Made by a program: the position numbers and the translations under genes
Notes under the pieces: generated by a model
Seen by the model: the letters and a program-made list of their open reading frames with translations, nothing else
What the model was told of the DNA's origin: nothing
The model's database searches: none
Part shown: positions 22,275-34,300 of the stretch, piece by piece
Layout of the letters: every line of letters starts with the position of its first letter
How positions within the stretch are numbered: position 1 is the first letter of the stretch
NCBI RefSeq assembly: GCF_036588685.1
Contig: NC_086382.1
Coordinates: 70,715,999 to 70,779,998, forward strand
Direction: 5' to 3'
DNA from: Mytilus trossulus
Taxonomy: Eukaryota > Mollusca > Bivalvia > Mytilida > Mytilidae
DNA length: 64,000 bases

Positions 22275-24923
22275 CTGTAATTATACAGTCTGTTTGTAGA
22301 TATCATTGAGTACTTGGCATTTGCAAACTTGTACTCATTATACAGTTAAAAAAGTAATTTTTTTAAAGGTACCTATAAATTAACATTATTTAGATTATTC
22401 AAATGAAGATTTTCTGATGGCATATTCATAAATTATTTAAAGACGATTTTCTAATGGCATATTCACACACTATTTGAAGACGATTTTCCAATTGCATACT
22501 TATACATAATCTAAAAATGTAAAGAAACTAGGCTTTAATCAATGTTTGCTTACGAACAGAACAGAGATAAAGTTGACATATTGACCTGATATGTTTGCAT
22601 ATCCTTTTTTGGCATGTCAATCTCTGTACCATTGATTGTAGTAATAGTTTTTTTTTTCTCGAAAAAAATGTTTTATAGCTTTGAAGTGGAAATGCTTCAT
22701 TTAATCCTTTCATTGGAAGGTTGGTATTGAAGTTGGTTTAAAATGCCATTAATACATTTGTCTGACAAGCATTCGAAATTTGACATATATATGCTAAGGC
22801 ATAATAAATTATACTGATCTTTTAAGAAATTATAAATTCTATTGTGAGAAATATAACATTCGCAAATGATTGATATTATGAATAAATCTCTTACTCTTTA
22901 GTTTTGGTCTTTTCATATGTATTTCATTGCGAAGCTTGGAATACGAACTAAAAGACATGATTATTTTGCTTTTGGTTATTAAAAGAGGGACGAAAGATAC
23001 CAAAGGAACAGCCAAACTCATAAATCTAAAACAAACTGACAACGCCATGGCAAAAAATGAAAAAGACAAACAGAAAAACGGCTTTCTTTCAGCTTTGCAT
23101 GAACTTTTTTGCAACTGCGAGTACTCACGGATCTGTATCGTGGGTTATATGTCTTTTGGTGTTTGTGTGTTTGTATTTTGTTCGTCGTTCTTTGTTATCG
23201 ATCTGATTAGTTCAGCCCTGTTCAATTATTTTTTTTCGGATAGCACTTATGTTATGCTATTACAATACTTTTTCCTAGAAAAACAGGAGGATGAGGCGTC
23301 CTCAAACACGTTTAGCTTCGTCACCTTCTGGATGAGTAGACTTTATTCAGAAGGCAGTTTTTTGCTTTATATCATATTTGATGTTAGTTTATTGTTTTCA
23401 AAATAAATGAGATTGCTAGATTTCTGATATGAATTGTTTTAAGATTTTTTGTAGCTTGATTTTCGGCTTGTGTATTGGTCATTGTTGAAGGCCGTACGCT
23501 GACCGTAAGGCGCCAAAATTCTACTCTCAAATCCTCTTATCTTTGCGATAATGATGAAGATGGTTTATAGCTTCAATTGTATCATGTTATTTTGGCTTTA
23601 TGAGTTCACTAACCATTTTTCCCACAATAGCTTCTGTTAAATCCATTGTGATTTATCTTATCTATAGCATCTCTGGAAGTTCCATGCCACAATCTGGTTT
23701 CATTATCAATTCCAACTGTATTGTGGCTATCCATATGTTTTTTTAAGACAACATACTGGTCGTGTAAAGTTTTATTCTGAATTCTTTCGATCTGCAACAA
23801 CAAAAAGTCAAACTGAAAAATTCGCATGACTCCTAGATTTGTCAAATATGTTTGTTTAAGAGGTAGTTTTACGGTCGTGGTTCATGTATCACACTTTTTA
23901 TCTTTATTCAAGTTAGAGTCCGTTCAATGATGACGTGATGTGTTTTTGGTTCTTTTAAAATCGAATAAAGAACAATTGATTACACGAAGTCATTGCCATT
24001 GACGGAGACATTTCCATTGATAGGAGAAAAACCTCCTACACATTCGAAAGGCAAACTTTTGTCAGACAATAAAGTACTTTTATTTAAAAAAAATTGCATA
24101 TCTTAAATACAATTTAAAATATTACCTCAACGTTGCGTTTTTTAAATCCATCAGTACTGTCTTTTTAACATTTTTTTATTTGAACGTCAAACGTGCAAAC
24201 ACAAAATTTCAATCCTTGTATCTATGATGAGTTTATTTACAACTACTGGGTCGATGCCACAGCTGGTGTTTTTCACTGAGGGTTTCACCAGCCAAGTAGT
24301 TTTCACTTCTATGTTGACATGAATTATCATTGATATGGTCATAATTATAAATAATCTTTTTACAAAACTTTTTTTTTAAAATACTGAGGCTTTTCTACCA
24401 CAGGAACAGATTACCGTAGCTGTAATAAGCAAACCTTTAGGAATTTTTGATTCTCAGTGTTCTTTAACTGCGTACTTTATTTCGCCTTTATAACATTATT
24501 TAATTTGAGAGTTACTGATGACTCTTTTGTAGACAAAACGCGCGTCTGGCAATATCAAAATCCTCATATTTCAATCCTGGTTTCCACGAAGAGTTTGTTT
24601 ATCAGTGTATACATGAAAACTTTCAAACGAATCCGTATTTGAGTTAATGTCGTTATGCTTTTTTCTTTAAACAACATTTCTCTTAAAAACCTCCTTCAAT
24701 TAAACTTCTTTTGTTTGAATAAAAAAAATCAGAAAGAAACACAAAAGACAAAATATTATCATAGCTGTATTCATAAAGAAATACTAGTATACCTTTTTGA
24801 ATATTACCCTTCCAGGAAAATAATGTTCAAAAATGCTACTTATTGCTTGGTACACTCCGTCACTTGGGTCCAAAATTACTGCCAGGAAAGTATTATTCAT
24901 TGATGTCCAGTTATTCGGCATTC
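21979..24923 (-). CDS. PARP14/15-like ADP-ribosyltransferase, 3' part of gene
   Basis: Three exons (24923-24808, 23791-23614, 22274-21979) join with matching phases (0, then 1) to give one PARP catalytic domain and the C-terminus. In order: NNWTSMNNTFLAVILDPSD..YQ, IERIQNKTLHDQY, the NAD-binding RLWHGTSRDAIDKI with the catalytic His, GFNRSYCGKN, YGNGVYFDEELSYSA with the conserved Tyr, LVGDFAQGRPG, DSVVDD, FVIFKDSQAYPEYLI and a stop. This layout matches the macro-PARP (PARP14/15) type, which as known in that family transfers single ADP-ribose units using NAD+. Whether this copy has macro or WWE domains cannot be said; upstream exons were not found with confidence. The catalytic domain is intact by eye. 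Introns contain the repeats at 22398-22520 and 22975-23110. Confidence 0.88.
22398..22520 (+). repeat. ~41-bp tandem repeat, three copies, in PARP intron
   Basis: Units share GACGATTTTCTAATGGCATA and TTCATAAATTATTTAAA with small changes. Confidence 0.75.
22975..23110 (+). repeat. Dispersed repeat, family F
   Basis: The phrase TTAAAAGAGGGACGAAAGAT through CCAAAGGAACAGCCAAACTC, ACAAACTGACAACGCCATGG and GAAAAAGACAAACAGAAA matches the longer copy inserted in the LINE at 55705-55980. A long open frame over this stretch (22927-23406) is not supported as a gene. Confidence 0.8.
23465..23512 (+). repeat. Fragment of family A
   Basis: The phrase GTCATTGTTGAAGGCCGTACG matches the 3' half of the 20340 copy. 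Confidence 0.6.
23614..23791 (-). CDS. PARP gene exon with HGTS motif
   Basis: It encodes IERIQNKTLHDQYVVLKK, then RLWHGTSRDAIDKINHNGF and ends SYCGKN in phase 1. The acceptor is TTTGTTGTTGCAG and the donor is AATG|GTTAGT. It holds the catalytic His of the nicotinamide pocket. Confidence 0.88.
24180..24590 (+). repeat. Two fragments of dispersed repeat, family D
   Basis: The first piece (about 24180-24330) has TGGGTCGATGCCACAGCTGG and the GGGTTTCACCAGCCAAGTAG region in reverse sense to the 353-bp unit. The second (about 24430-24580) has TACTGATGACTCTTTTGTAG and ACAAAACGCGCGTCTGGC. Confidence 0.65.
24808..24923 (-). CDS. PARP gene exon with DPSD..YQ motif
   Basis: It encodes about 38 residues from GMPNNWTSMNNTF to FEHYFPGR, the usual start of a PARP14-type catalytic domain. 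The acceptor is TTCTTTTCTATTGCAAAAG; the donor is AGG|GTAATA. It ends in phase 0, as needed by the next exon. It starts one base into a codon, so at least one coding exon lies upstream. Confidence 0.75.
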
Positions 24924-25538
24924 CTTTTGCAATAGAAAAGAAACGTACATTAAAGGAGCGACCTTTTGATTTTATGGAAGGGGCTAGGAGGATGAGACAC
25001 TTTGCCAAAAAAAGACTGGATGACAATTTTGGTAAAAGAAAAGTCAGGACAGAATAGAGAGGAATATAAAAAGACAGGACAGAGATAACAACCAAATAAA
25101 AAATGAATAAATGCGAACAAAAATTTTCAAGCAAGCACCCCCACAAATCAAATTGTAGCTCCCTTCTATGTATGTGATAACACTTATTGTATTTTTACTT
25201 CAGTTGTCAAAACATGGAGGGAAATAAAACAGTCCATTTCTAAAAAAAAAATATTTCTGGACTCAATTTTTTTTTGGTTTGATTAAAAGTTTATGCTGAT
25301 TTGAAACATATATACTGATTAAAAAAAAATTTGCATCTTTTAGGGGATATCAATCCAGGAAAATTGAAGGATATCATGTTTACTGAAAATATTTAAACTA
25401 ACAGCCGCATTCGTTCGAGATGACGTTTTTCAATTATCGGAAACAAATAGCATTCTAAAAATCAACTACTGTCCTACCTGTTATTGTGTTTCAACTGTTT
25501 AATCCTGACTTTCACATTATCGAAGAATCTTTTCATTG

Positions 25539-25999
25539 TTAAGGTGTAATACCACCAAATCATAGTACGTCACATACGAAAGTAGGCCTAAAAAAATATT
25601 CCCTTGAGTTTGACAGTTGTAGAAAATTAACCCTGCATTTCAATGCACTTAAATTTTTCTGAGTCGTAAATATGTATGTTGGATGTCTGAAAGCATCATT
25701 CTTTTTTTATTTGATGGTCTTATAAAATATTTTGGAACGTTAAGGTTACATAGTAACCAAAGCAGGTAACCAGTAAATAACAGTGTAAAAATTGGGTTGT
25801 TTACTTCCGGTGATGATTATTTTCTTATATGCAATAAAATGTAGTGTGAAATTGTCACTGTATCACTGGAAAGGATTAAACTTTACACATGCAAAGTATT
25901 TCTTTGGTTGAAATAAAGGTAAATACTGTACAATTTTTTTAAAAGTGCCAATTTAACAAAGACTAATAGGGAAAAATCAATGGTGGTATTACACCTTAA
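25539..25999. mobile_element. piggyBac-type MITE (TTAA flanks)
   Basis: A perfect 15-bp inverted repeat, GGTGTAATACCACCA at 25543-25557 and TGGTGGTATTACACC at 25981-25995, is flanked on each side by TTAA (25539-25542 and 25996-25999). TTAA target duplication is the hallmark of piggyBac elements. The 430-bp interior has no open frame of note, so it is non-autonomous. Confidence 0.8.
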
Positions 26000-27270
26000 A
26001 CCGCCATCTCGGTTTTTCTGAGGATCCCTTATTACAATCAACAATTAATGAATGAACTATTTTGTTGTTATGCATTATGGTGTCGTACTAAATGGAATTA
26101 ATATGGATTTAAATGCACGATTTCTTAATCACTTAATATTAAATATTATATTATAAACAATTAGTTGTGACATTTCCTGTTTTTTTCATAATGATGGATG
26201 ACAGTTACAGAAGGTGAGTTTGAGGATTGTTGTTGTCTTGTTTGTGTCTTCTTCTATGAATTTTGGATTCTCATTCCCCATATCAAAATTTAAAATGGCC
26301 GACATATCATATCGTTTGATAAATATGGTGGTTTAATCACGATTAAATGATTGGTAGTTTGTTTCTTACAGCAAACCTTAGCACAAAATTACGATACGAT
26401 TCGTCTATATTGCAACGTTTGAGAAAAATAATTTCCGAAGTATAAGATATTAGGTAAAAACAAAATCATCTAGCTCTACATTTATCGATTGCGCCATATT
26501 ACTTATTGCCGCACACTTGGCTGAGATTTCTTCTAAAGCTGATAATGCATGTCAGGATACATTTATTTTGTTGGGATAAAGTCTCGCGTTGTTTATATTA
26601 TTTGCCTAAAAAACAATAATTTCAAGAAATTGTATCAATGCGTATAAAAATGAATATAAACAAACTAATCTTCTAAATTATGAGTTTGAAGTTAAATTTA
26701 TAGTAATTTACTTAGAAACTTTCTAGGTAACAATCAATTTGAACAACAATAATCTACAAGGAATTAGGTTAGGATACATATATAATTTGGAATTAAGAAC
26801 GATTGAAAAAAGAAGTTTGAGTGTCTACGTTTGCTTAAAGACAAATATAATTAAAACTGATTATTTGAATACAAGTATGACAGATGAATCTATATCTGAT
26901 TTCAATTTGAATCTTGCAATTTCAAAACAGGACGTAAAATATAGAAAGAGGAAATTAAAACAACTTAAAGTCAAAGAAAAATGACAACGCAAGGCAAATC
27001 ATGAAGAAAAGTCAATAATCAGCAACATTGGAAACTAAAGATAGAGCAAAACGATATCCATTTAAAAAAAGGTTGCTAAAAAAACATGTGCTTCAGAAGA
27101 GTAAGCTGTTCTTGTTCCACATGCTGCACCCGTACAATTAAACTTACAACATTTTGTTTTATTACAATGAGTAACAATCTAATTTGTTTTTTTTTCCTCT
27201 CATATTTTACAATACCTGATTAACACTAATTATGTTCTGTCTTTATTGTCCAAATCAATTCAATTCAGCC
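26000..27270. other. Region without a supportable gene
   Basis: AT-rich DNA. One short plus-strand frame (26739-26984) shows no domain. A scrap resembling family F (GTTCCACATGCTGCACCCGT) is at about 27113-27132. A plus-strand ATG followed closely by a GTGAGT donor at about 26192-26216 is noted but unsupported. Confidence 0.4.
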
Positions 27271-27279
27271 ATTTGTTTT

Positions 27280-27965
27280 TTAAATATTAAGCAGTGCAGC
27301 TGATACCCAGATCAATACAACATTTAACGATGGAATTACATCACTCCATGTCAACACCTATTCGCGTTGTGTTTCATTTAGATTTTTTATTTTTGCAATT
27401 TTATCAAGATTTTGGCATTTATTAGCCTAATGATGGTTCTGGGAACATCGCCTTCACGCGGGTTAGCCGAAGTTCTAGACTTGTAAAGCATATAACACAG
27501 TTTCCATGACTAAATCAAACATCAAATACCATCCCAATATTGATCTAGATGTTTTGGAAGGCTGGAATTAACTATTGTAAGGAAAACTGCAAACGAAAGA
27601 AACACCGTTGTAAAAAACTCCATTTTATCGCCCCTGTAAGCCGGGGTGCAAGTGTAAACATATTAAACATACTCAATCAGATAATAGGAATGATAATGCT
27701 AATTTTATAATAGGCTGCAACTGAATCCATCATTTTCTACATGAGAAAATGCCTGCACCTAGTCAGGTATATGTCAGTTGTAACTTGTTCGTGTTTAAGC
27801 TTTTCATTTTTCCATTTGCTAAGGGATATTCCGTTTAACTTTCTTCCTCGGAGTTCTATATTTTCATTGTTTTATTTTTAAACTTCATGCTGTCAAGTGT
27901 GATTTCATTATTCTGTAGGGTTACAATCACATCTGAAGTGCATCAGCTAGTGTCAGATAAGCTAA
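27280..27965 (-). pseudogene. Nicotinic-receptor-like pseudogene (fourth copy)
   Basis: From about 27290 to 27715 the sequence follows the 3' half of receptor gene 2 almost base for base: the TM4 start, the loop with GGAACATCG.CTTCACG, the TM3 and TM2 region (TTTTGGAAGGCTGGAATTAAC, GGAAAACTGCAAACGAAAG) and TM1. It carries many frameshifts and stops. A family C/G repeat of about 150 bp replaces the next part (about 27735-27885). Then 27893-27965 again matches the gene (CATGCTGTCAAGTG, ATTCTGTAGGGTTAC, ACATCTGAAG). The 5' half is missing. It lies on the same strand as the three intact copies and is clearly non-functional. Confidence 0.85.
27735..27885 (+). repeat. Dispersed repeat, family G, inside the receptor pseudogene
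   Basis: The phrase AGAAAATGCCTGCACCTAGTC followed by TATGTCAGTTGT, CTTTTCATTTTTCCATTTGC and TTCTTCCTCGGAGTTC matches 30110-30240 and 61200-61330. Confidence 0.7.
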
Positions 27966-29990
27966 ACAGATATAAACTGTATAGTTCTTTTAATTGACAT
28001 ATGTGTTGTCATCTTGTTTAAGTTTCTTTGTTTAAATATTGTCAAATTTTGCATTGACGCAATACATAATTGTGCAGATTAAATGAACTGATTTTGGAAT
28101 ACCCTTCCTGCTGATATCCCAGGGTGTATACTGTTTTAAGCCAAATAAACAAAACATCAATTGTTGCTTTTTTTCTTTTTAATAGTGTAAAATGAAAAGA
28201 AAATATATTATATAGTACAAACGTGTTATCACTTTTACAACTGTCTCAAGATATTTAATATTCTTTTTCAATGATAACTAGTAGCATAATTGTACCATTT
28301 TCTAAACGGACAAGCGCTTAACTGCTTCTTTCTATTTTATTTTAACATGTGCATAAGCATAATACGATGCATATACATAGAAATTGTAAGAAAGTGTTAA
28401 GTTTTGAAAGGTTCTTTTGTGGTCTTTGGCGGTGTGTGAGAAATTCTTTCACATACGTACCTGTATGATTGATTGATTGATTCTTTTTATTTCCTCCTTT
28501 ATACTGAAGTTTTACATTATTAACCACAAGCATACTATTTACAAGAAATGAACAAAATATAAACGTGTATGCTTACAAACTACAGGTTTAGCGCAAAATA
28601 TCCCATATCTTTTACATATATAATTTATGTAGATTTATATTACATTACACGTTCATTTACATTTACATAAACGTACATGTTTCAGTTTTGGAAATGAAGA
28701 TAACAGATCAAAATGAGTAAAGTCCACCGAATGAAAATTTTGAAGCTCATAAATATAAATTCAAAGATCGGTATTTTTGTTATTTTAATTTAAAAAAATT
28801 ATCAGACGACAATCTAAACTGTATCTAACTGAATAACTTGAACATAAATTCTTTCTCCCTCTTCTTGGTAACTTTATCCAATAATAGGTTTGAGTCCTAC
28901 AGCACTAAAAAAGAAACAAGTACAAAATAACTGCCTTTTGGACAATTATTTTGATAATATAGCATCGAGATGAGCGCATGATACGCCCGTGGCATTTACT
29001 TTTTAAATAATTTTATAAGATCAACTAGAAATAATGTGAGCACTGCTCAAATACCCCCCCCCCCCAGAAATAAAGATATATACACATAGTGGTACCCATT
29101 GACAAACAGTGCATAATTTGGCATAATTTGGCATCATTTATGCTTTTTTTAAATTAAGCTAAGGTTATGGACCCGAATTTTTAACGAACCATTGCTTATA
29201 TTGTTAGAGCTTTGAATGGTGGACACATAACAATGTAGAGATTTGTTTACAAAAGGACAGAAAAATGAAAATCTCCAGTTCATCGCCTGGAATAGAACGT
29301 TTCTAGTGCGATTATTGTGTGACCCCAAGCTGGAACTTCAACTGAATATATTTATGCTGTGTAATTTCGCCTCTAATCCTTAACAAAAATGGGCGGTTGT
29401 GAATGCTTTTGTATGCTTTTAAATAGTTCAATTTGAGCTTGTCTGATGATGGTAAACACCTGGAAAATTAAATTGCTCAAGTTTTATACAAATAAAAATA
29501 TGATTTGTCTCACCATCTACTTTATCGAGTGCATTTAAACATACCACTTTTAAAATACGTTACGTTTCGTTCACGTGCTCACTTTACAAACTATATTTAC
29601 AACGAATGAAATCTGCACTACATAAGTTTTACCATCACAAATCGGTAACCTCAATTGTCGGTGTCTCAACACACTAGCCATATATTTTATCTCGAGTAAA
29701 TTGTTTCTACGAGTTCAGTCGTCTGTTGTAGTTTTATTGATTGTGTCCTTTTACAAGTTGTGACATTGTGACTGAGTTTGAATTCGCAGGCGGTGGATCT
29801 TTGTTACTTATGACTTGGTTTTGTACTTGTACATGCCGTCATTGTGTTATTGTGCTAAGGCAAGTTTTTGCATTAATGTGATATATCTTTATTCTTTTTG
29901 TGCGTCTTTGTTACATATTTGTTTATTTTCTTAGTGTGAAAGATTATAACACAATCTTGTCTGCTGTTTTTGATGTTTTTACCTTTCATG
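27966..29990. other. Region without a supportable gene
   Basis: AT-rich sequence with a 13-base C run near 29046-29058 and duplicated GCATAATTTGGCAT near 29111. No domain-bearing frame was found on either strand. Confidence 0.4.
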
Positions 29991-29999
29991 CCTGTTTGT

Positions 30000-30240
30000 T
30001 TTGTTCACGCATCGTTGCCAATATAATGGAATTTTATGCGACTGTCATACCAGTGAGATGTTAAGATAGCTATAAAACGGTTTTATCCACCTTTTTTTTA
30101 AATAGAAAATGCCTGTACCAAGTCATGAATATGACAGTTGTTAAACATTCGTTTAATGTGTTTGAGCCTTTGATTCTGCCATTTGATTAGGGATCGACTG
30201 TTTACACTCTTCCTTGGATTCAGTATTTTTGTGATTTCAT
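30000..30240 (+). repeat. Dispersed repeats, families C and G joined
   Basis: The phrase TTCACGCATCGTTGCCAATA and TTATGCGACTGTCATACC (family C) is followed by AAAATGCCTGTACCAAGTC, ATGACAGTTGTTAAACATTC and TAGGGATCGACTGTTTACAC (family G). They appear as one composite unit, which suggests a single longer element. Confidence 0.7.
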
Positions 30241-31148
30241 TTTTTTGTATGCATTGTATGAAATACCTATTCAGTCAACGTACCCGTTCTTGATCCATTT
30301 TGAACTTTTACGATTCCTTCAGTTTTCTTTTTCTTTAAATTAAATTTTCTTTATCGATTTATGAAATTTTTATTCAACTTAGATGTTTAAATTAGATTTG
30401 ATAACTAAGTCAATTTGATTATTGATAGAACATTATTACTGATTGTAAATACAAGAATATTTGATCAAGCAAAACAGATTTTAAACAATCAAATGAACAT
30501 TCAATGTATATGTTATTTATAAAAGTTTACAGAATTATCTCACTAAACATATGCATTATAGAGTAAATTTAACTCTGATTATTATCACATAATTTGTTTG
30601 TTGAAGAAGGCCTTTATCATGGAGAAAACGGTTTAGAATGAAATTGTGCTGTTTGTACTTTGAAAGCGTTGAATTCCATTTTGTATTACAACGTGGAAGC
30701 TCAACAGACTAAAGAAGATAGTTTTAAAGGCGTTTATAGTTATTCAGATGAATTCAACTTCTCAGGACTGAAAATGTCAAGTATTTGCGTAATTTGTATA
30801 AATTCCTATTCAAGGCAATTAATCATAGGACTGAACTACTAGTGGACAATACTTGATGTTTATTTGCTTCTCTGATGTATTATGCATTTTTTGTAAAACA
30901 ATTTAATTGTATTTATGTACTGATAAGCATAATGTGTATAAAGAAATGTAGAACTGAATCGAATTGTTTTTTACTATAGACATATTGTAGTACTCCCCAC
31001 ACAATCGAAAATTTCATGTCCTATCGATACAATCTTTCTTAAATGAGCTTTACTTATACGAACACTAGTTCTTTTGAAATAATATAATGACATAAACAGT
31101 TTTTTTTCTGTTTTACTTAACAAAATGTTTCTAACATTCAATCTCAAC

Positions 31149-31366
31149 TTACCCTTTTTCACAAATGAATTGGAATAAAACCTTTTTACAATTAGCATCA
31201 TTCCAATGCCAATGATAAAGGGCAGATAACTCTAAACAATTCTCGCCACTATCGTCAGAATTATTGGGCTCGTTCGGGTACCAATTAGTATAAACTAATC
31301 CACTGCCGTCTGCTGACCATATCCAGCTTCCTTCAGCTTGTTCATCGGAACCTCCCATCCAAAAAT
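31149..31366 (-). CDS. Lectin gene exon 5: EPN and WND motifs
   Basis: It encodes FWMGGSDEQAEGSWIWSADG, the TNWYPNEPNN motif, CLELSALYHWHWNDANC and FICEKG before TAA at 31149. The acceptor is TTTCGTCCAATTAG. A GTAAGT overlaps the stop, so an alternative splice to a further exon is possible. Confidence 0.88.
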
Positions 31367-34300
31367 CTAATTGGACGAAACAGATTATATTTACTAGGTA
31401 ATACACGACCAATTTAATCGACATTATAATTTTTTCTTTTTCACTCTGTTTAAATAGTGTTTAAAAAATAAATGATCAAAATACGATTTCAAATAAGATT
31501 AAACAGTTAAAAGAAAATTTCGAAAGAATAAACGAATCCCCTTTCAGTAATGCATTGCTTACAACAAAAACATAAAATTGCAAATCTAAAGGTTAAAAAT
31601 CTCGTGTAATAAACTCATATATGCTTGACTTTATTGATATGCTGTTGGAGAGGGAGCAAAAGGTTCAATTCCAGCGTACGTTAATAAACCAAAGATGCAT
31701 GCGACAGCTAAAAACTGTACAAACTTTTTTGAATTTTACTGAACCAAACCAACTAATAAAGATAAACAAGTCAGCTGTATTAGCGATATCTAGTTAATAT
31801 TAGTAGAATACTGCATTTTTCTGACAATCAACTGGTAAAACAACTTCAGTTTGCCTATGCTATTAATCAATTTTGAAATAACTTGAATCGAACTTTCATT
31901 TTATGTTTGCACTTGCTGTGGACAGCGACAGGTAAAACGCTATCCATAGAAACTTTGAAAATACTTAATAAGTTTCCATAACAAAATTTTATTGGATTCT
32001 ATATAAGCAGAAAAATCATGCAAACTCATTCCCTGAATCATTTGTGTTCATGAATATATACCACTGAATGTGAAGCACGTAGTCACAAGTAATTGAGGGT
32101 TAAGGGGAATACATCTTTCGTTTGCACATCATGGAAATAGCCGGTGTATAACATGTTCATATTCGTTAAGGAAATTAAAATGAATGATTCGAGAAAAGAC
32201 AACCCAACCCGTTCATCGAAATCTCTTGTCGATGGAAAATGTTAAAATAGTTATCAAAGGTACCAGGATTATAAATTAGTACGCCAGACGCGCGTTTCGT
32301 CTACATAAGACTCATCAGTGACGCTCATATCAAAATATTTATAAAGCCAAACAAGTAAAAAGTTGAAGAGCATTGAGGATCCAAAAGTCCAAAAAGTTGT
32401 GCCAAATACGGCTAAGAATATCTATGCCTGGGATAAAAAAATCCTTAGTTTTTCGGTAAAGTCAAAGTTTTGTAAACAGGAATTTATAAAATGACCACAT
32501 TAATGATATTCATGTCAACACCGAAGTGTTGACTACTGGGCTGGTGATATCCTCGGGGACGAAACGTCCACCAGCAGTGGCATCGACCCAGTGGTGTAAA
32601 TAGTTATCAAAGGTACCAGGATTATAATTTAGTAAGCCAGACGCGCGTTTCGTCTACATAAAACTCATCAGTGACGCTCATATCAAAATATTTATAAAGC
32701 AAAACAAGTAAAAAGTTGAAGAGCATTGAGGATCCAAAAGTCCAAATAGTTGTGCCAAATACGGCTAAGGATATCTATGCCTGGGATAAGAAAATCCTTA
32801 GTTTTTCGGTAAAGTCAAAGTTTTGTAAACAGGAATTTATAAAATGACCACATTATTGATATTCATGTCAACACCGAAGTGTTGACTTCTGGGCTGGTGA
32901 TACCCTCGGGGACGAAACGTCCACCAGCAGTGGCATCGACCCAGTGGTGTAAATAGTCATTAAAGGTACTAGGATTATAATTTAGTACGCCAGACGCGCG
33001 TTTCGTCTACATAAGACTTATCAGTGACGCTCATATCAAAATATTTATAAAGCCAAACAAGTAAAAAGTTGAAGAGCATTGAGGATCCAAAAGTCCAAAA
33101 AGTTGTGCCAAATACGGCTAAGGATATCTATGCCTGGGAAAAGAAAATCCTTAGTTTTTCGGTATAAAAGTCTGTTTTCCTTTTGCATGTTTTGAATCAT
33201 AGAAAAGTATCAACATACATATTATATACATACTTCTACCCAAAGGACTTGCATGTGTCATTATAAACTTTTGTTCCTCTGCATTATCAACTTTAACAAG
33301 ATTAGCCTGATGAGCTTGACAGTATTTCTAAAACATCAATTATGGATTAGAATAAAATAAATTTCATATTGTTGAAGATTCCACAAAGTTATATACATGA
33401 GGTACAATTACACTTGGCTTGGGAAAATAAAACACTACAGTCATATAACAGTCCAGTATTTATTCTTTGGCATTCATGAAATTGGAATGATGCATTTGTT
33501 ATCTCCCTTACTTCATTTTTGAGTTCTTTACATTAAGTTTCCCTGCGATTTTTATTGTCTTTTATTTTTCAATATTTCTTGATTTGATTCAGTGTATTCT
33601 GGCTACCATGTTTTGAAGAACTTCGTACTTTTTTATGTACTCGAACTTGTGGTCTTATCTTAGGATTAAGAAATTACATATACTGCGGCTATATAAAATT
33701 TGATGTGTCGCAGAGACGTTATATACCGCCATTAATCGGAACTGAACTGAATGCTTTTGATGGTAACTCAAAATATTCAGAAGTTGAGAAAAAGGCTGCT
33801 GATTTTCTGTGGCAGCATAGTTAAACCCCAGTACTTTTTGTTGCAGTTTATAAATAAAAGAAGATATTTGATATATGTCAATAAGAGCGCTATCCAACAA
33901 TACAAAATAATTAATGACATCTAGAGATCAACATGTAGTCTTCAACACCAGACAGATGACTTTACAATACTTCAAACTTAGAATCGCCCCTAGTTACAAA
34001 ATGTGAACATAAATCAAGTAACATCAATATGAATTAAACATTTGCATAGAAGAACCGCTATATTTTACATCACTAGGTCGATACCTTTGCTTGTGAACTA
34101 TCAGTCGCCGAGGATATCATCAGCTCAGTTGTCAGTAATTCGGGATTGAAAGAATTTATAACAATCCTTTCTTAAATTGGGGGTTTATAAATTTTGAAAT
34201 TATAAATAATTTAAGGTTGCATTTCCCTCAGGCAAAGTTGGCTTAAGACGTATTTCGCTTTTTTTATAAGGTTATGTTTGGGCATATATATTTTCAATTG

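Noticed and set aside
22927-23406. A 159-residue plus-strand open frame
   Set aside because: Its first third is the dispersed family F repeat and the rest has no domain; it lies in a PARP intron.
26192-26216. A plus-strand ATG followed by an AAG|GTGAGT donor, a possible first exon
   Set aside because: Seven codons only, no promoter and no following exon found.
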